DNA from: a virus | Length of the DNA stretch: 44,099 nt | Virus record (IMG/VR): IMGVR_UViG_3300045996_000300 | Span: 1-44,099 of that record | Reading direction: 5' to 3' (one strand) | In this document: positions 7,370 to 14,564 of the stretch, one piece after another | Position numbering within the stretch: position 1 is the first letter of the stretch | How the letters are laid out: each line of letters starts with the position of its first letter | The notes under the pieces: model-generated | Database searches by the model: none | Seen by the model: the letters and a program-made list of their open reading frames with translations, nothing else | Told to the model about the DNA's origin: nothing | Made by a program: the position numbers and the translations under genes

Positions 7370-8286
7370 CACTTGCCCTCCTGCTTGCGGGCCGCGTCGA
7401 CAAACTCTTTTAGCGTGTCGTACTTGGAGCCAAGGAACTCCGCGAGGGCCTGCGAACCTTGTTCTTCGATGTACTGCCACCGCTCGGCGTCCTCGTTCGG
7501 CGCAAGGCGGGCGGCGCGCTCCATGAAGTTGTCGCGGTACATCCACCGCGTGACAACTCGCGCAACTTCGGTCCCGACTTCGCCATCACCTTCCGGGTCG
7601 AAATAGTGAAAGTCAGATGCCGGGATGTCATGCACTTGCACGCCTCCGAAGTCATGCCCTTCCGTGCAGGCGATCACTCGAATTGAGTTGTTGTCGGTCC
7701 AGTCAGGCGAGCGGCCAGTGATCCATCCAGGCGCGGCCACTGCCTGCCGAACCACATGCCGCGCGTCGGGTGCTGAAATGCCGGCATGGTCGTAGCTGTC
7801 GCCGCACTGCGTCAGGCACGCGCAGCCGTTGCCGCACTCAGGCTCGCGCTCGCTGGCGTCCTCGGCCGCATAAGCTGCCTGCCGTTGCGCAGCGAGGACA
7901 ACGAAACGGGAGGACACTCCCTTGCGGAACGTGCCGTTGCCGACCTTCGCGTCAGCGTCCAGCAGCGGCCATTCCGGCTCGGGCTTGCTGGCGGGTTGTG
8001 GGGCTGCGACGAGCATGGCGCGGTAGATCGATCCTGCGTTGTCCTGATCTGCGAGCGTGTCGCCGTTGCAGGCCACTCTGGCGGCATCGAAGAAGGCTTC
8101 CCCGCCGCGAATGAGCATGTCATCGGCCGGCTCCAACGGCACGACCACGACCCCGGCCGGCACCTCACGCGCCTGCCAAGCCAGCCAGCCGGCCTGCGTG
8201 TTCAGCGCCCGGTACTCGCCCGTCTCTCCCTTGTGCAGAAGGGACCAGCCCTTGCTGCGGGCGAACTGCTCGAAGGCGGGGGTCAT
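7369..8286 (-). CDS. Mosaic accessory protein with FEQ-SKG N-terminal module
   Basis: This 305 aa protein is of unknown function. Residues 1-45 are the FEQFARSKGWS ... WLAWQAR module shared with the 46 aa neighbour. The middle is variable and the C-terminal half includes a Cys cluster (CGNGCACLTQCGD). The layout recalls modular Ea22-like early proteins of other phages, where an N-terminal module is joined to changing C-termini. I chose the start at 8286, where ATGA overlaps the preceding gene; the upstream extension to 8388 lies inside that gene. No catalytic motif was seen. Confidence 0.6.
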   Translation of the reverse strand: MTPAFEQFARSKGWSLLHKGETGEYRALNTQAGWLAWQAREVPAGVVVVPLEPADDMLIRGGEAFFDAARVACNGDTLADQDNAGSIYRAMLVAAPQPASKPEPEWPLLDADAKVGNGTFRKGVSSRFVVLAAQRQAAYAAEDASEREPECGNGCACLTQCGDSYDHAGISAPDARHVVRQAVAAPGWITGRSPDWTDNNSIRVIACTEGHDFGGVQVHDIPASDFHYFDPEGDGEVGTEVARVVTRWMYRDNFMERAARLAPNEDAERWQYIEEQGSQALAEFLGSKYDTLKEFVDAARKQEGK

Positions 8287-8942
8287 CGCTGCTCCCCGGT
8301 GATGCGGGCGGCAAAGTTCACCAGCGCGTCTTGAAGGTCCGCATTCATCATCTGAGACAGGCGGATAACCCCGTCTTCCACTGCCCACGTCAGCAGCGTC
8401 TCGGCCGAAGGCAGCGGCTCACGATTGCCCGTAGTGGGGGCGGCAACCAGCTTCATAGCGTCGGCGGGCAAGCTCGGGTCCACAACCACCTTGAACCCTG
8501 CGAAGGTCTGCGCCTGGGTGGCCGCTGTGAGCATGGCACCCATGAGTTCGTCAGGGTTGAGTCCGTGTTGGTGGTACGCCTCTACGCAGGCTCGTCGTTG
8601 CTCATCCGTCAGCACCAGACCGGAGCCCGTCGCCTGTTGCGCAGAGGGTGGGGCTGCGTTGAGGGCGGCGCGGGCCATGTCGGCGAACGTCGACCAGTAG
8701 CTCGCCGGGTTTAGCGTCACGCCGTGGTCTGGCTCGGCCTTGGCCCAGGCGGCTTGCAGCACGCGCGCCATGTCATCTACCTTCAGCCCATGCTCCCCGC
8801 TGCCCTGCCGCGCCTCGGCCATCGCTTGCAGTTGGTCGATGGTGGTGTCGAGCAGCTCTAGCTTCGATTGGTATCCAAAGCCGTGGGCGTACTCGCGGGC
8901 CTGCTGCTTCGCCTTGTCCGCCAGTTCTTTCGGTGTGTTCAT
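8283..8942 (-). CDS. Hypothetical early protein
   Basis: This 219 aa protein is mostly alpha-helical by composition. An N-terminal Lys/Ala/Gln-rich stretch (ELADKAKQQAREYAHGFGYQSKLELLDTT) comes first. A middle part follows with DMARVLQAAWAKAEP and YWSTFADMARAAL, a repeated style common in phage accessory proteins. A C-terminal helical region ends ITGEQR. I do not recognise a family. It overlaps both neighbours by four bases, so it is expressed as part of the leftward operon. Confidence 0.55.
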   Translation of the reverse strand: MNTPKELADKAKQQAREYAHGFGYQSKLELLDTTIDQLQAMAEARQGSGEHGLKVDDMARVLQAAWAKAEPDHGVTLNPASYWSTFADMARAALNAAPPSAQQATGSGLVLTDEQRRACVEAYHQHGLNPDELMGAMLTAATQAQTFAGFKVVVDPSLPADAMKLVAAPTTGNREPLPSAETLLTWAVEDGVIRLSQMMNADLQDALVNFAARITGEQR

Positions 8943-9400
8943 TGGGTGTCCTTTTGCATGGCTGCGTCGATGGTTTCGTCACAGTCGGCACTGCCCGCAA
9001 TGCCATTGGGCATGCGAAAGCAAAGCGCGGTGAATCCGTTCTCGTTCCAGTCGAAGTCGATGCCGACCAGTCGCGCTCGCAGCCAGCGATACCGCTGCGC
9101 ATCCGTCAGCTCGTCGGCGGCAGAGGCCACCGGCTCGGTGTAGAGCGCACGGATGGGCCAAGAGCCTTCGGCTACCGTGTTTTCGTAGTGCCGCTCATCC
9201 ATGAACGGATACCACTTCCCTTCCCGATCCTGATACTGGTACGCCACCGGCTCGGCTTGCCGTTGCGTGGCGAGGGCGGTCGGCTTGTACCCAAGGTGTG
9301 CCCGCAGGCGCGCAAGGCCCTCCTGATCCATATGGCCGGCATTCACGATGTCGGAAACGATGTCCAGAAGTTCGTTGTATTCGCTCGCTTCGTTGCTCAT
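8939..9400 (-). CDS. Hypothetical early protein with YRWLRA motif
   Basis: This is a 153 aa protein. Residues 1-40 form a helical start (ASEYNELLDIVSDIVNAG). The middle contains EPVAYQYQDREGKWYPF and WPIRALYTEP. The end contains LTDAQRYRWLRAR and a closing DETIDAAM. The EPVA...LYT and YRWLR...ID.AM segments recur in many phage proteins of unknown function (recalled). It overlaps both neighbours by ATGA. Its role is unknown, and its modular build resembles the other leftward genes. Confidence 0.6.
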   Translation of the reverse strand: MSNEASEYNELLDIVSDIVNAGHMDQEGLARLRAHLGYKPTALATQRQAEPVAYQYQDREGKWYPFMDERHYENTVAEGSWPIRALYTEPVASAADELTDAQRYRWLRARLVGIDFDWNENGFTALCFRMPNGIAGSADCDETIDAAMQKDTQ

Positions 9401-9687
9401 GTCTTCTCCTGATAAGCCGCCAGGGCGGCGACAGATTCACGGTGCAAGTTGCTGCTCTTGAGGTCGCTCGGTGCGACGTTGCTGTTCATGTCATCCATGC
9501 TCACGTCGCAAGCAACGTATCGTTCCAACAGGGCGGCCAACTGCTTCACCAGGGCCTCTCGGGATTCGAGGTGGGCGCGGAGGGACTGCAAAGCACGTCC
9601 ATAAGCACCCGACAAGAATTGCTCTGCTGTTGCTGTTTCGGTGGTGGCAACCACCAGATCCATCGCCTTGTCAACGAACTTGCTCAT
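9397..9687 (-). CDS. Small helical hypothetical protein
   Basis: This 96 aa protein is predicted almost wholly helical, with Leu/Ala heptad-like spacing in residues 20-60 (QFLSGAYGRALQSLRAHLESREALVKQLAALLE), so coiled coil is possible. I chose the ATG at 9687 because GGAGG lies five to nine bases upstream and it overlaps the previous stop. The extension to 9729 is inside the neighbour. No function was recognised. Confidence 0.55.
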   Translation of the reverse strand: MSKFVDKAMDLVVATTETATAEQFLSGAYGRALQSLRAHLESREALVKQLAALLERYVACDVSMDDMNSNVAPSDLKSSNLHRESVAALAAYQEKT

Positions 9688-9959
9688 GCGACCTCCGGGA
9701 AGAGTTGCCGGGAACAGTGGTCGCACCATGCGATATGCACGTCAACCGGGACGTGGTATTGAGTGACATCCCACATGCGCTCCTTCACTACGCTGGTCTC
9801 GACCAAGCCCCGTTCGATGAGCTTCGCAACCGTTCGCTTGCTGGGCTGCACTCGGCCTGCCTTGGCGTCATCGAGGATCCAGCCGCCGAACGTCAACAGT
9901 TCTTCCTGTCGTGGCGTCAACCGGGAGAAGTCGTATCGTTCCCGCTTCTCGTTGCTCAT
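9684..9959 (-). CDS. Small winged-helix-like protein
   Basis: This 91 aa protein has a central segment, RVQPSKRTVAKLIERGLVET, that looks like the recognition helix and turn of a winged HTH, preceded by TPRQEELLTFGGWILDD. The C-terminal segment has HIAWCDHCSRQLF, a possible half zinc site. It may be a DNA-binding early regulator, but it is short and no homologue was recalled. The ATG at 9959 overlaps the preceding stop; the long extension to 10253 is a shadow. Confidence 0.5.
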   Translation of the reverse strand: MSNEKRERYDFSRLTPRQEELLTFGGWILDDAKAGRVQPSKRTVAKLIERGLVETSVVKERMWDVTQYHVPVDVHIAWCDHCSRQLFPEVA

Positions 9960-10288
9960 CAGGTTCTCTCCGTAGTGGTGGCGGTGCGAGCCGGGCCGCT
10001 CCGATACACCGGCGCAATCTGCCGCTCGGCGTACGCAGCAACGTCGTCCATCATTTCGGTCGGGGTTTCGACGCGAGCGAGGCGTGCGGCGCGTGCCTGG
10101 CGCATGGCGGTCGTAAGCCCAGCATTCGCCGGGGTCCACGGCTCCGTGCCTGGCGCTGCATCGCGCATCAGGCCGTCGCGCGTTCCGACTGCCGCGCCGC
10201 ACTCGGTACACAGATGGCGGCGGTACACGATGCCGCTCTTGAGGCGCCGGCACTCCAGCGCCTTTCCGGGGATGTGTGCGCAGGCCAT
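9959..10288 (-). CDS. Small protein with possible zinc ribbon
   Basis: This 109 aa protein contains CAHIPGKALECRRLKSG (residues 3-19) and LCTECGA (26-32), giving Cys3, Cys13, Cys27 and Cys30, a plausible zinc-binding set. The C-terminal half is Ala/Arg-rich and helical. The start follows the previous gene by one base; the stop overlaps the next start. Function is unknown. Confidence 0.5.
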   Translation of the reverse strand: MACAHIPGKALECRRLKSGIVYRRHLCTECGAAVGTRDGLMRDAAPGTEPWTPANAGLTTAMRQARAARLARVETPTEMMDDVAAYAERQIAPVYRSGPARTATTTERT

Positions 10289-10289
10289 G

Positions 10290-10703
10290 TCAGAACTCCT
10301 GTGCGTCGAGCTTCATCTGCTCGATCGCTTCGTCGGCCGCAATCTCGGCCAGATCGTCGGCGTACGTGTCGGCGTAGCACTTCGCTGCAGCCTGCTCGAA
10401 CTTCGCCAGGTAGCGCAGGCGGTTCTCGGGGAACTCGCACTGGCATGACAGAATCAGTTCGCGCATCACGTTTTCGTCAGTCAGGCACCATTCCATGACG
10501 GTGCGGAAGTCCTCGAACGTCTCGACGAACTTGCCCTTGCTGCTCATCGTGGCGCAGGGCAGCTTCACCGCATCGCCCGACAGGCCCAGCTTGAACAGCT
10601 CTTGCAGACCGGAGTGCAGCTTGGCGCGCTTGTCCGCGACGATCTCGTCACGGGACAGCGCCGCTTCCTCTGCGCGCTCGTAATGTTGGGGGATGTAGGC
10701 CAT
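10290..10703 (-). CDS. Hypothetical early protein
   Basis: This 137 aa protein is acidic at its C-terminus (ADDLAEIAADEAIEQMKLD). It has an N-terminal helix (YERAEEAALSRDEIVADKRAKLHSG) and a middle stretch with FEDFRTVMEWCLTDENVMRELI. No family was recognised. I chose the ATG at 10703 because AAGGAA lies seven bases upstream; the extension to 10754 would run through the promoter-operator element. It is the first gene after that element, so it probably starts a sub-operon within the leftward arm. Confidence 0.55.
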   Translation of the reverse strand: MAYIPQHYERAEEAALSRDEIVADKRAKLHSGLQELFKLGLSGDAVKLPCATMSSKGKFVETFEDFRTVMEWCLTDENVMRELILSCQCEFPENRLRYLAKFEQAAAKCYADTYADDLAEIAADEAIEQMKLDAQEF

Positions 10704-10717
10704 GTCCGTTCCTTGGT

Positions 10718-10762
10718 GTGTTGCGATGACTGCATCATACAACGATTCAATCACCGCAACAC
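10718..10762 (-). promoter_or_regulatory. Promoter/operator with paired CGCAACAC half-sites (leftward)
   Basis: Read leftward, GTGTTGCGGTGA (10762-10751) is followed by TATGAT (-10-like, about 10737-10732) and then TCATCGCAACAC (10729-10718), 15 bases before the start codon at 10703. The two 12-base elements are inverted copies with one mismatch. The same arrangement occurs at 14045-14093 and 21101-21148. The spacer between TTGCGG and TATGAT is only 14 bases, so the -35 assignment is uncertain. It is inferred to be the promoter of the 10703 gene under a phage regulator. Confidence 0.6.
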
Positions 10763-10804
10763 ATACCCGATACGAAAGATCGGGAATTACTTCACGGCCC
10801 GGCG

Positions 10805-11632
10805 TCAGATCGGGCTTTCGTCCTCTTGCTCGGGCTCGGCATCAGATGCCGGCATGTCGATTACGCCGTCCTCGTCAGGCGCAGGCGCTGCCTCGGCGAT
10901 CTTCGACAGGCGGCTCGGTCGCTTGCTGCCGGCAGGGGCTGTGGGCGCCTCCTGGGCGGGCGCCGCGGGCTGCTCGGTGGGCGGCATGAACAGCTCGTCG
11001 TCCTCGTGGAGCGCGCCGTCGAGGTCCGTGCTCATTGGGAGGCGCTTCGCGTGCCGGCGGACGACAGTCTTCTTCGCCATTTCGGAGTAGTCCGTTTTCC
11101 ACGGGCCGCCATTGCCGGAGCGGCTGCGCTTGCGGATCGCCTCGATCTCGTCGACGTTCATGAACTCGCGCGACTTCTCGCCATCCTTCAGCGTGACGAT
11201 CGAGTACGCGCCGACCAGCGCGCCGCGATCACGCATCGCCGGTTTGTGCACGATGCGCTCGCTGTCGCCCAGTTCGTAATCGAACGAGTCGTTCTCGAAC
11301 ACGGCTTGAACGGACCAGGTGCTGATCTCGCCCGAGTTGCGAACGAGTTTCATAATCCCGGCCACCATCGGCATGAACTGCGCCTGGTTGCCAAACGACA
11401 CGATCGCCCCCTCGCGCCCGTCCGGCAGCAGCCCGACCTGTGCGGCCCGAGTGCAGGCCATGAACAGCGTGCGCCGATCAGACTTGAGCAGGTCCGGGTT
11501 CGATTGCAGGCTCGTCATCACGACCCGCTGGAACTTCTCCACGCTGACATGCGGCGGAAGGGCTTTCTTGAACTCCGGCGTCATCTTGGTGAGGGCGCCT
11601 CGGACTTCGTCAATTACTGCGATTTGGGACAT
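10805..11632 (-). CDS. recT: RecT-family single-strand annealing protein
   Basis: This 275 aa protein is of the RecT/Redbeta class, which anneals complementary single strands during recombination-dependent replication. Family features include the conserved opening KMTPEFKKALPPHVSVEKFQRV and MTSLQSNPDLL. Then follow ACTRAAQVGLLPDGREGAIV, the MPMVAGIMKLVRNSG segment and EMAKKTVVRRHAKRLPMS near residue 190. The last 60 residues are a Pro/Glu-rich disordered tail, which often binds host factors. The partner exonuclease (YqaJ type) is encoded upstream in the same operon, separated by an HNH gene and a tiny membrane-protein gene. Confidence 0.92.
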   Translation of the reverse strand: MSQIAVIDEVRGALTKMTPEFKKALPPHVSVEKFQRVVMTSLQSNPDLLKSDRRTLFMACTRAAQVGLLPDGREGAIVSFGNQAQFMPMVAGIMKLVRNSGEISTWSVQAVFENDSFDYELGDSERIVHKPAMRDRGALVGAYSIVTLKDGEKSREFMNVDEIEAIRKRSRSGNGGPWKTDYSEMAKKTVVRRHAKRLPMSTDLDGALHEDDELFMPPTEQPAAPAQEAPTAPAGSKRPSRLSKIAEAAPAPDEDGVIDMPASDAEPEQEDESPI

Positions 11633-11642
11633 GTGGGTTCTT

Positions 11643-11780
11643 TCAGAGTTTGCTGATCGTGCAAGCGATCGCGAGGGTGGTGATCACGTAGGTGGCGAAC
11701 ACGGACGTGTTCGGCGCGACGAGCAGCGCAGTCGATGCGAGCCACATGGCGCTGAGAACGATGGATTGAGGGGTGGTCAT
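11643..11780 (-). CDS. Tiny two-TM membrane protein
   Basis: This is a 45 aa hydrophobic protein with two likely membrane helices (about residues 5-21 and 26-42) and almost no loops. It lies between the HNH gene and recT. The ribosome site is weak (GAAAG). The element GGCAACACG, similar to the operator half-site seen at other phage promoters, lies 10-20 bases upstream of the ATG at 11780. Function is unknown. Confidence 0.45.
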   Translation of the reverse strand: MTTPQSIVLSAMWLASTALLVAPNTSVFATYVITTLAIACTISKL

Positions 11781-11803
11781 GTTTGCTTTCGTGTTGCCGG
11801 GGC

Positions 11804-12250
11804 TCACGCGCGCCCGGCTGGCGCTTTTTTGCTTCTGGCGTCTTGCGCCTGCTGCTTCGAGCATGTCCGGCATCGCCGATACCCTGTTCCGAGGTACGTG
11901 TTTTCCTCGTTCAGCTCGTGACCACTCTTGCAATGCGTTCTGCCAGCGAATGGGCCGCGCCGCTTCTTGTGCATGTCGTCCATGTTTTCTTGTTGCGTGC
12001 CAAGGAACAGATGGTGCGGAGCCACACATGCCGGGGTGTCGCATGAGTGAAGCACGTGACGCCCCGCCCTTTCCTCTCGCCGAAACAGATCCCACGAGAC
12101 ATGCGTCGCTCGCGCGATTCCCCGTTGCCTTGTGAGCCGAATTTTCCCGTAGCCGTCTTGATTGACGCAGCCGGTCCATAGCCAACAGCCCGTAAGGGCT
12201 TCCGGCGAAACCTTCTCATTGAATCGCTCGATCAGTGGTCTGCTCTTCAT
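11804..12250 (-). CDS. HNH homing-type endonuclease
   Basis: This is a 148 aa free-standing HNH nuclease. CWLWTG (22-27) and GYGKI are the usual N-terminal signature of this subfamily. The HNH core runs from HVLHSCDTPACVAPHHLFLG to the TQQENMDDM segment, with His68, Cys70/Cys75 and His79/80, then Asn89. A second Cys cluster (CKSGHELNEENTYL ... CRTC) follows. Such genes spread by cutting unoccupied alleles. It is inserted between the exonuclease and recT, which are usually adjacent, and its ATG overlaps the exonuclease stop. No intron or intein is implied because both flanking genes look intact. Confidence 0.85.
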   Translation of the reverse strand: MKSRPLIERFNEKVSPEALTGCWLWTGCVNQDGYGKIRLTRQRGIARATHVSWDLFRREERAGRHVLHSCDTPACVAPHHLFLGTQQENMDDMHKKRRGPFAGRTHCKSGHELNEENTYLGTGYRRCRTCSKQQAQDARSKKAPAGRA

Positions 12251-13200
12251 CTCTTCCCCTTCACCGCTGTGATGCGCATGCTTCTGAAGCCGGCCCTCTT
12301 TCCGACAAGCTGACCAACCATTTCCGGGGTGATGGTGGTCCCGGGGCTCTCAGCGACCATCGACGCCGAGATCTTCCAGCCTTGACCCAGCACCGCCTCG
12401 GCGTCACCGATCTTCTCGAACAGGCGTGCTTTGCAGACCTTCGCGGTTTCATCGGCCTCGTCGGCGGCGAACTTCGCTTGCTTGTACTCGGCCACCAGCG
12501 CAGCGATATCGGCGTCGCTCGACGCGTCGAGGATCTTCCCCGGCTTCGCGTACTGGTTCATGCGAATCACGGCTTCGGCGTCTGCCGGCATCACGGGCGC
12601 CGGCTCGTTGCCTTGGTCGACGTCGCGCCAGAACTGGCGGATGCGTGCGCGCAGGGCGGCGATCACTGCCTCGTCGCGCGGGCGCTCGATCACGACCTCG
12701 CGATTGCCACCGATCAGCGCGCCGATGAACGACCGGCCGAAGCCTGAGACGAGCATCTGATGCTGCACCTGCACCTCGATGTGCGTCGGCGCCTGGACAT
12801 CGTCGTCCTCGACCAGCCAGCCATCGCGGTACGCCAGGTAATCGACGTTCTTGATTTCCAGGTGCGCCGGCCCGTCCGGGTGGTTCAGGATCATGAAGTC
12901 AAACGACGACCCGATGCGCTCGTCCGGCAGGCGCATGTATTCTTTCATCGGGCGGATCTGCCAGCCGCGTTCCTCGGCGATGCCGGCGGCGATCGCGGCC
13001 TCGAGCCGGTTCCCCCACTTCATGCGGTCGTTCGACTGGAATGCCGCCGCCTCGCCCGAGCGCTTGCGGTGGTACAGCTCGAACTGCGTGACGTACGGCG
13101 ACTCGCCGAACAGCGCCGCCGATTCCGTGCTGGTCACGTCGCGCTGGCGCAGCGACAGCCACTGCTCCTGATTCTCGGTGTGGATAACTTCGGTGGTCAT
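12247..13200 (-). CDS. YqaJ-type (lambda exonuclease-like) recombination nuclease
   Basis: This 317 aa protein is of the PD-(D/E)XK superfamily, YqaJ viral recombinase group. It is predicted to resect double-stranded ends 5' to 3' and load RecT. Visible motifs are EQWLSLRQRDVTSTESAALFG (substrate-binding start), WGNRLE (62-67, catalytic Glu67), GSSFDF (97-102, metal-binding Asp101) and LEIKN (114-118, Glu115-x-Lys117). A further QVQHQML helix lies near residue 145. The last third is a helical extension. It is part of the leftward operon with recT. Confidence 0.9.
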   Translation of the reverse strand: MTTEVIHTENQEQWLSLRQRDVTSTESAALFGESPYVTQFELYHRKRSGEAAAFQSNDRMKWGNRLEAAIAAGIAEERGWQIRPMKEYMRLPDERIGSSFDFMILNHPDGPAHLEIKNVDYLAYRDGWLVEDDDVQAPTHIEVQVQHQMLVSGFGRSFIGALIGGNREVVIERPRDEAVIAALRARIRQFWRDVDQGNEPAPVMPADAEAVIRMNQYAKPGKILDASSDADIAALVAEYKQAKFAADEADETAKVCKARLFEKIGDAEAVLGQGWKISASMVAESPGTTITPEMVGQLVGKRAGFRSMRITAVKGKR

Positions 13201-13400
13201 TGTGGATATCTCGGTTTGCAGGCGACGTCGTACAGGCCGGCGGCGAGGTTTGCGTTAAGCGCGGTATCGCGCAGGCGGGTGATTTCGCCGGCCAGCCACA
13301 CGGTGACCGCCAGCAGCTCGTCGTGATCCAGATCCTCGAGATCCTGGCCGAACACGCGAACCCCTGACGGCCCTGTCAGGCGCCACTCGTCGGGGATCAT
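13197..13400 (-). CDS. Small hypothetical protein
   Basis: This is a 67 aa acidic protein. Its centre (GQDLEDLDHDELLAVTVWLAGEITRLRDTALNANLAAGLYD) looks like two helices, similar in style to dimerising adaptor proteins. It overlaps the exonuclease start by four bases and the preceding gene by four bases. No family was recognised. The ATG at 13400 is preferred; the longer frame to 13535 would overlap the neighbour. Confidence 0.5.
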   Translation of the reverse strand: MIPDEWRLTGPSGVRVFGQDLEDLDHDELLAVTVWLAGEITRLRDTALNANLAAGLYDVACKPRYPQ

Positions 13401-13591
13401 CGTGCGGCTCCCAGCAGCGGAATACACAGCGTCGCCAGGAATGCAACCATGACGATTGCTGCGACAGCCCACAGATCCGACCGCGACGGCATGCTGTGAC
13501 AGTGGCACGGCTTGCGGCCCTGGTCGCATGCGCAAAACTGCTGGTCACTCAGCGTGAACGCGGCTTCGCGTTCGTTACGTGGCTCGCGCAT
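13397..13591 (-). CDS. Small C-tail-anchored membrane protein
   Basis: This 64 aa protein has an N-terminal hydrophilic half containing Cys/His residues (FCACDQGRKPCHCH, residues 19-32; a possible metal site). The C-terminal membrane helix (about 41-60) reads DLWAVAAIVMVAFLATLCIPLLG. The topology suggests a tail-anchored early protein of unknown role. Confidence 0.5.
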   Translation of the reverse strand: MREPRNEREAAFTLSDQQFCACDQGRKPCHCHSMPSRSDLWAVAAIVMVAFLATLCIPLLGAAR

Positions 13592-13593
13592 GG

Positions 13594-13782
13594 TCAGCCC
13601 CTCCAGGCGAACAGGACGCCCAGCGTCGCGCCGATGGCGACAGCGAGGGCAATGTCCAGCCAGCGCGGCGCATGCCGGTGCTGGCGCTCGAAGCGCTGGA
13701 CAGCGGCGCCGTATTCGGCCGACGTCTGATACCAGCGCGGGGTGCGGGTGTTGGGGCGGGTGAGGAAGTCGGGGTTAGACAT
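13594..13782 (-). CDS. Small membrane-anchored early protein
   Basis: This 62 aa protein has an N-terminal hydrophilic part (residues 1-41) and a C-terminal membrane helix (LDIALAVAIGATLGVLFAW). The ribosome site GGAGAA precedes the ATG at 13782 within a leader (ATAACGGAGAACC) that also precedes the winged-helix gene at 7025. Function is unknown. The adjacent downstream gene has the same soluble-then-TM layout. Confidence 0.5.
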   Translation of the reverse strand: MSNPDFLTRPNTRTPRWYQTSAEYGAAVQRFERQHRHAPRWLDIALAVAIGATLGVLFAWRG

Positions 13783-13793
13783 GGGGTTCTCCG

Positions 13794-14024
13794 TTATACG
13801 GTTGCCACCGGAATGCACTGCGCCACCTTGATCGCGGCCTTCAGCGACTCGACCAGGACACCAGCCTCTGCCGGCGTCATCGAGAACGAGAGCGACAGCG
13901 AGCCGCTGTGCTGCGACAGCGTGACGAGTTCGCAGCGCTCTGCGGTCTGCAGCTCGATGCGATTCGCCAGCACCTCGAGCCGATTCGACCTGGTGAAGTT
14001 GTATACATAGCCAACGGTTTCCAT
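13794..14024 (-). CDS. First leftward early gene, unknown function
   Basis: This is a 76 aa protein. An N-terminal beta-rich part (METVGYVYNFTRSNRLEVLANRIELQTAE) is followed by SLSLSFSMTPAEAGVLVESLKAAIKVAQ, a strand-helix arrangement. It is the first gene downstream of the leftward control promoter, the position of immediate-early regulators in other phages, but no HTH is visible. The ATG at 14024 has GGAAGGAAAG upstream. No family was recognised. Confidence 0.55.
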   Translation of the reverse strand: METVGYVYNFTRSNRLEVLANRIELQTAERCELVTLSQHSGSLSLSFSMTPAEAGVLVESLKAAIKVAQCIPVATV

Positions 14025-14044
14025 GCTGCTTTCCTTCCGTGTTC

Positions 14045-14093
14045 GTGTTGCGATGATTGCAATTGTGGAGCATTCAGCCGCCGAACGCAACAC
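14045..14093 (-). promoter_or_regulatory. Leftward early promoter with paired operator half-sites
   Basis: Read leftward: GTGTTGCG (14093-14086) overlaps a -35-like TTGCGT. After a 17-base spacer comes CACAAT (-10-like), followed by TCATCGCAACAC (14056-14045) near the expected start of transcription. The half-sites are inverted copies that flank the core promoter. This promoter would drive the whole leftward operon from 14024. Confidence 0.65.
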
Positions 14094-14113
14094 CTATTTT
14101 TCGTCTGCGCTGT

Positions 14114-14142
14114 TTGCAACGTGTTGCGAAGAACCGTACAAT
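14114..14142 (+). promoter_or_regulatory. Rightward early promoter
   Basis: TTGCAA (14114-14119), a 17-base spacer and TACAAT (14137-14142) form a good sigma70-type promoter starting near 14149, upstream of the HTH gene at 14171. A third half-site, GTGTTGCG (14121-14128), lies in the spacer. A regulator bound there would block this promoter. Confidence 0.65.
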
Positions 14143-14170
14143 CGGGCCGACTCAACTACCGGCCATAGGC

Positions 14171-14425
14171 ATGGAAAACCCGAAGACCCCGCCCGGCAGT
14201 ACGCCGGCAGACAAAGCGATTGCCGCCTTCGGTGGCGTTCGCGCAACGGCGCGCGCTGCGAAGCGCAACGGCTCCAGCGTCTCGCGCTGGCGCAAGCCGA
14301 TCGAAGAAGGCGGCACCGGCGGGCGCGTGCCCAGCTCGGTGCAGGAAACTCTGCTGCTCGAGGCCCGCAAGCGCGGGATCGACCTGACGGCCGAGGATCT
14401 GATCGTTCGTACATCAACCGACTAG
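14171..14425 (+). CDS. Small HTH regulator (Cro/YdaS-like)
   Basis: This 84 aa protein is probably the DNA-binding switch protein. Residues 13-42 (ADKAIAAFGGVRATARAAKRNGSSVSRWRK) fit a Cro/YdaS-type helix-turn-helix: GGVRATARA as first helix and turn, SVSRWRK as recognition helix. The C-terminal part resembles the tail of Cro-like proteins (PSSVQETLLLEARKRGIDLTAEDLI). It is the first rightward gene behind a promoter carrying the repeated half-site, so autoregulation and control of the dispersed operators is the simplest proposal. No CI-like partner was found on the opposite strand. Confidence 0.65.
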   Translation: MENPKTPPGSTPADKAIAAFGGVRATARAAKRNGSSVSRWRKPIEEGGTGGRVPSSVQETLLLEARKRGIDLTAEDLIVRTSTD

Positions 14426-14450
14426 CGGCCTCACGGCCCCGGGGAACATC

Positions 14451-14564
14451 ATGGACATTCGAGACGAAGAAGGCGACGGCCTGGGACTTGGCCGAGCGCT
14501 CGTATATTTGGTGCCGATCTCACTCGGCTTCTGGCTCGGCGTCATCTGGTACTTCATGAAATGA
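14451..14564 (+). CDS. Tiny single-TM protein
   Basis: This 37 aa protein has an acidic N-terminus (MDIRDEEGDGLG) and one membrane helix (ALVYLVPISLGFWLGVIWYF). The start has CCGGGGAAC upstream, and the stop overlaps the next gene's ATG. The role is unknown; it may target the host membrane early in infection. Confidence 0.5.
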   Translation: MDIRDEEGDGLGLGRALVYLVPISLGFWLGVIWYFMK

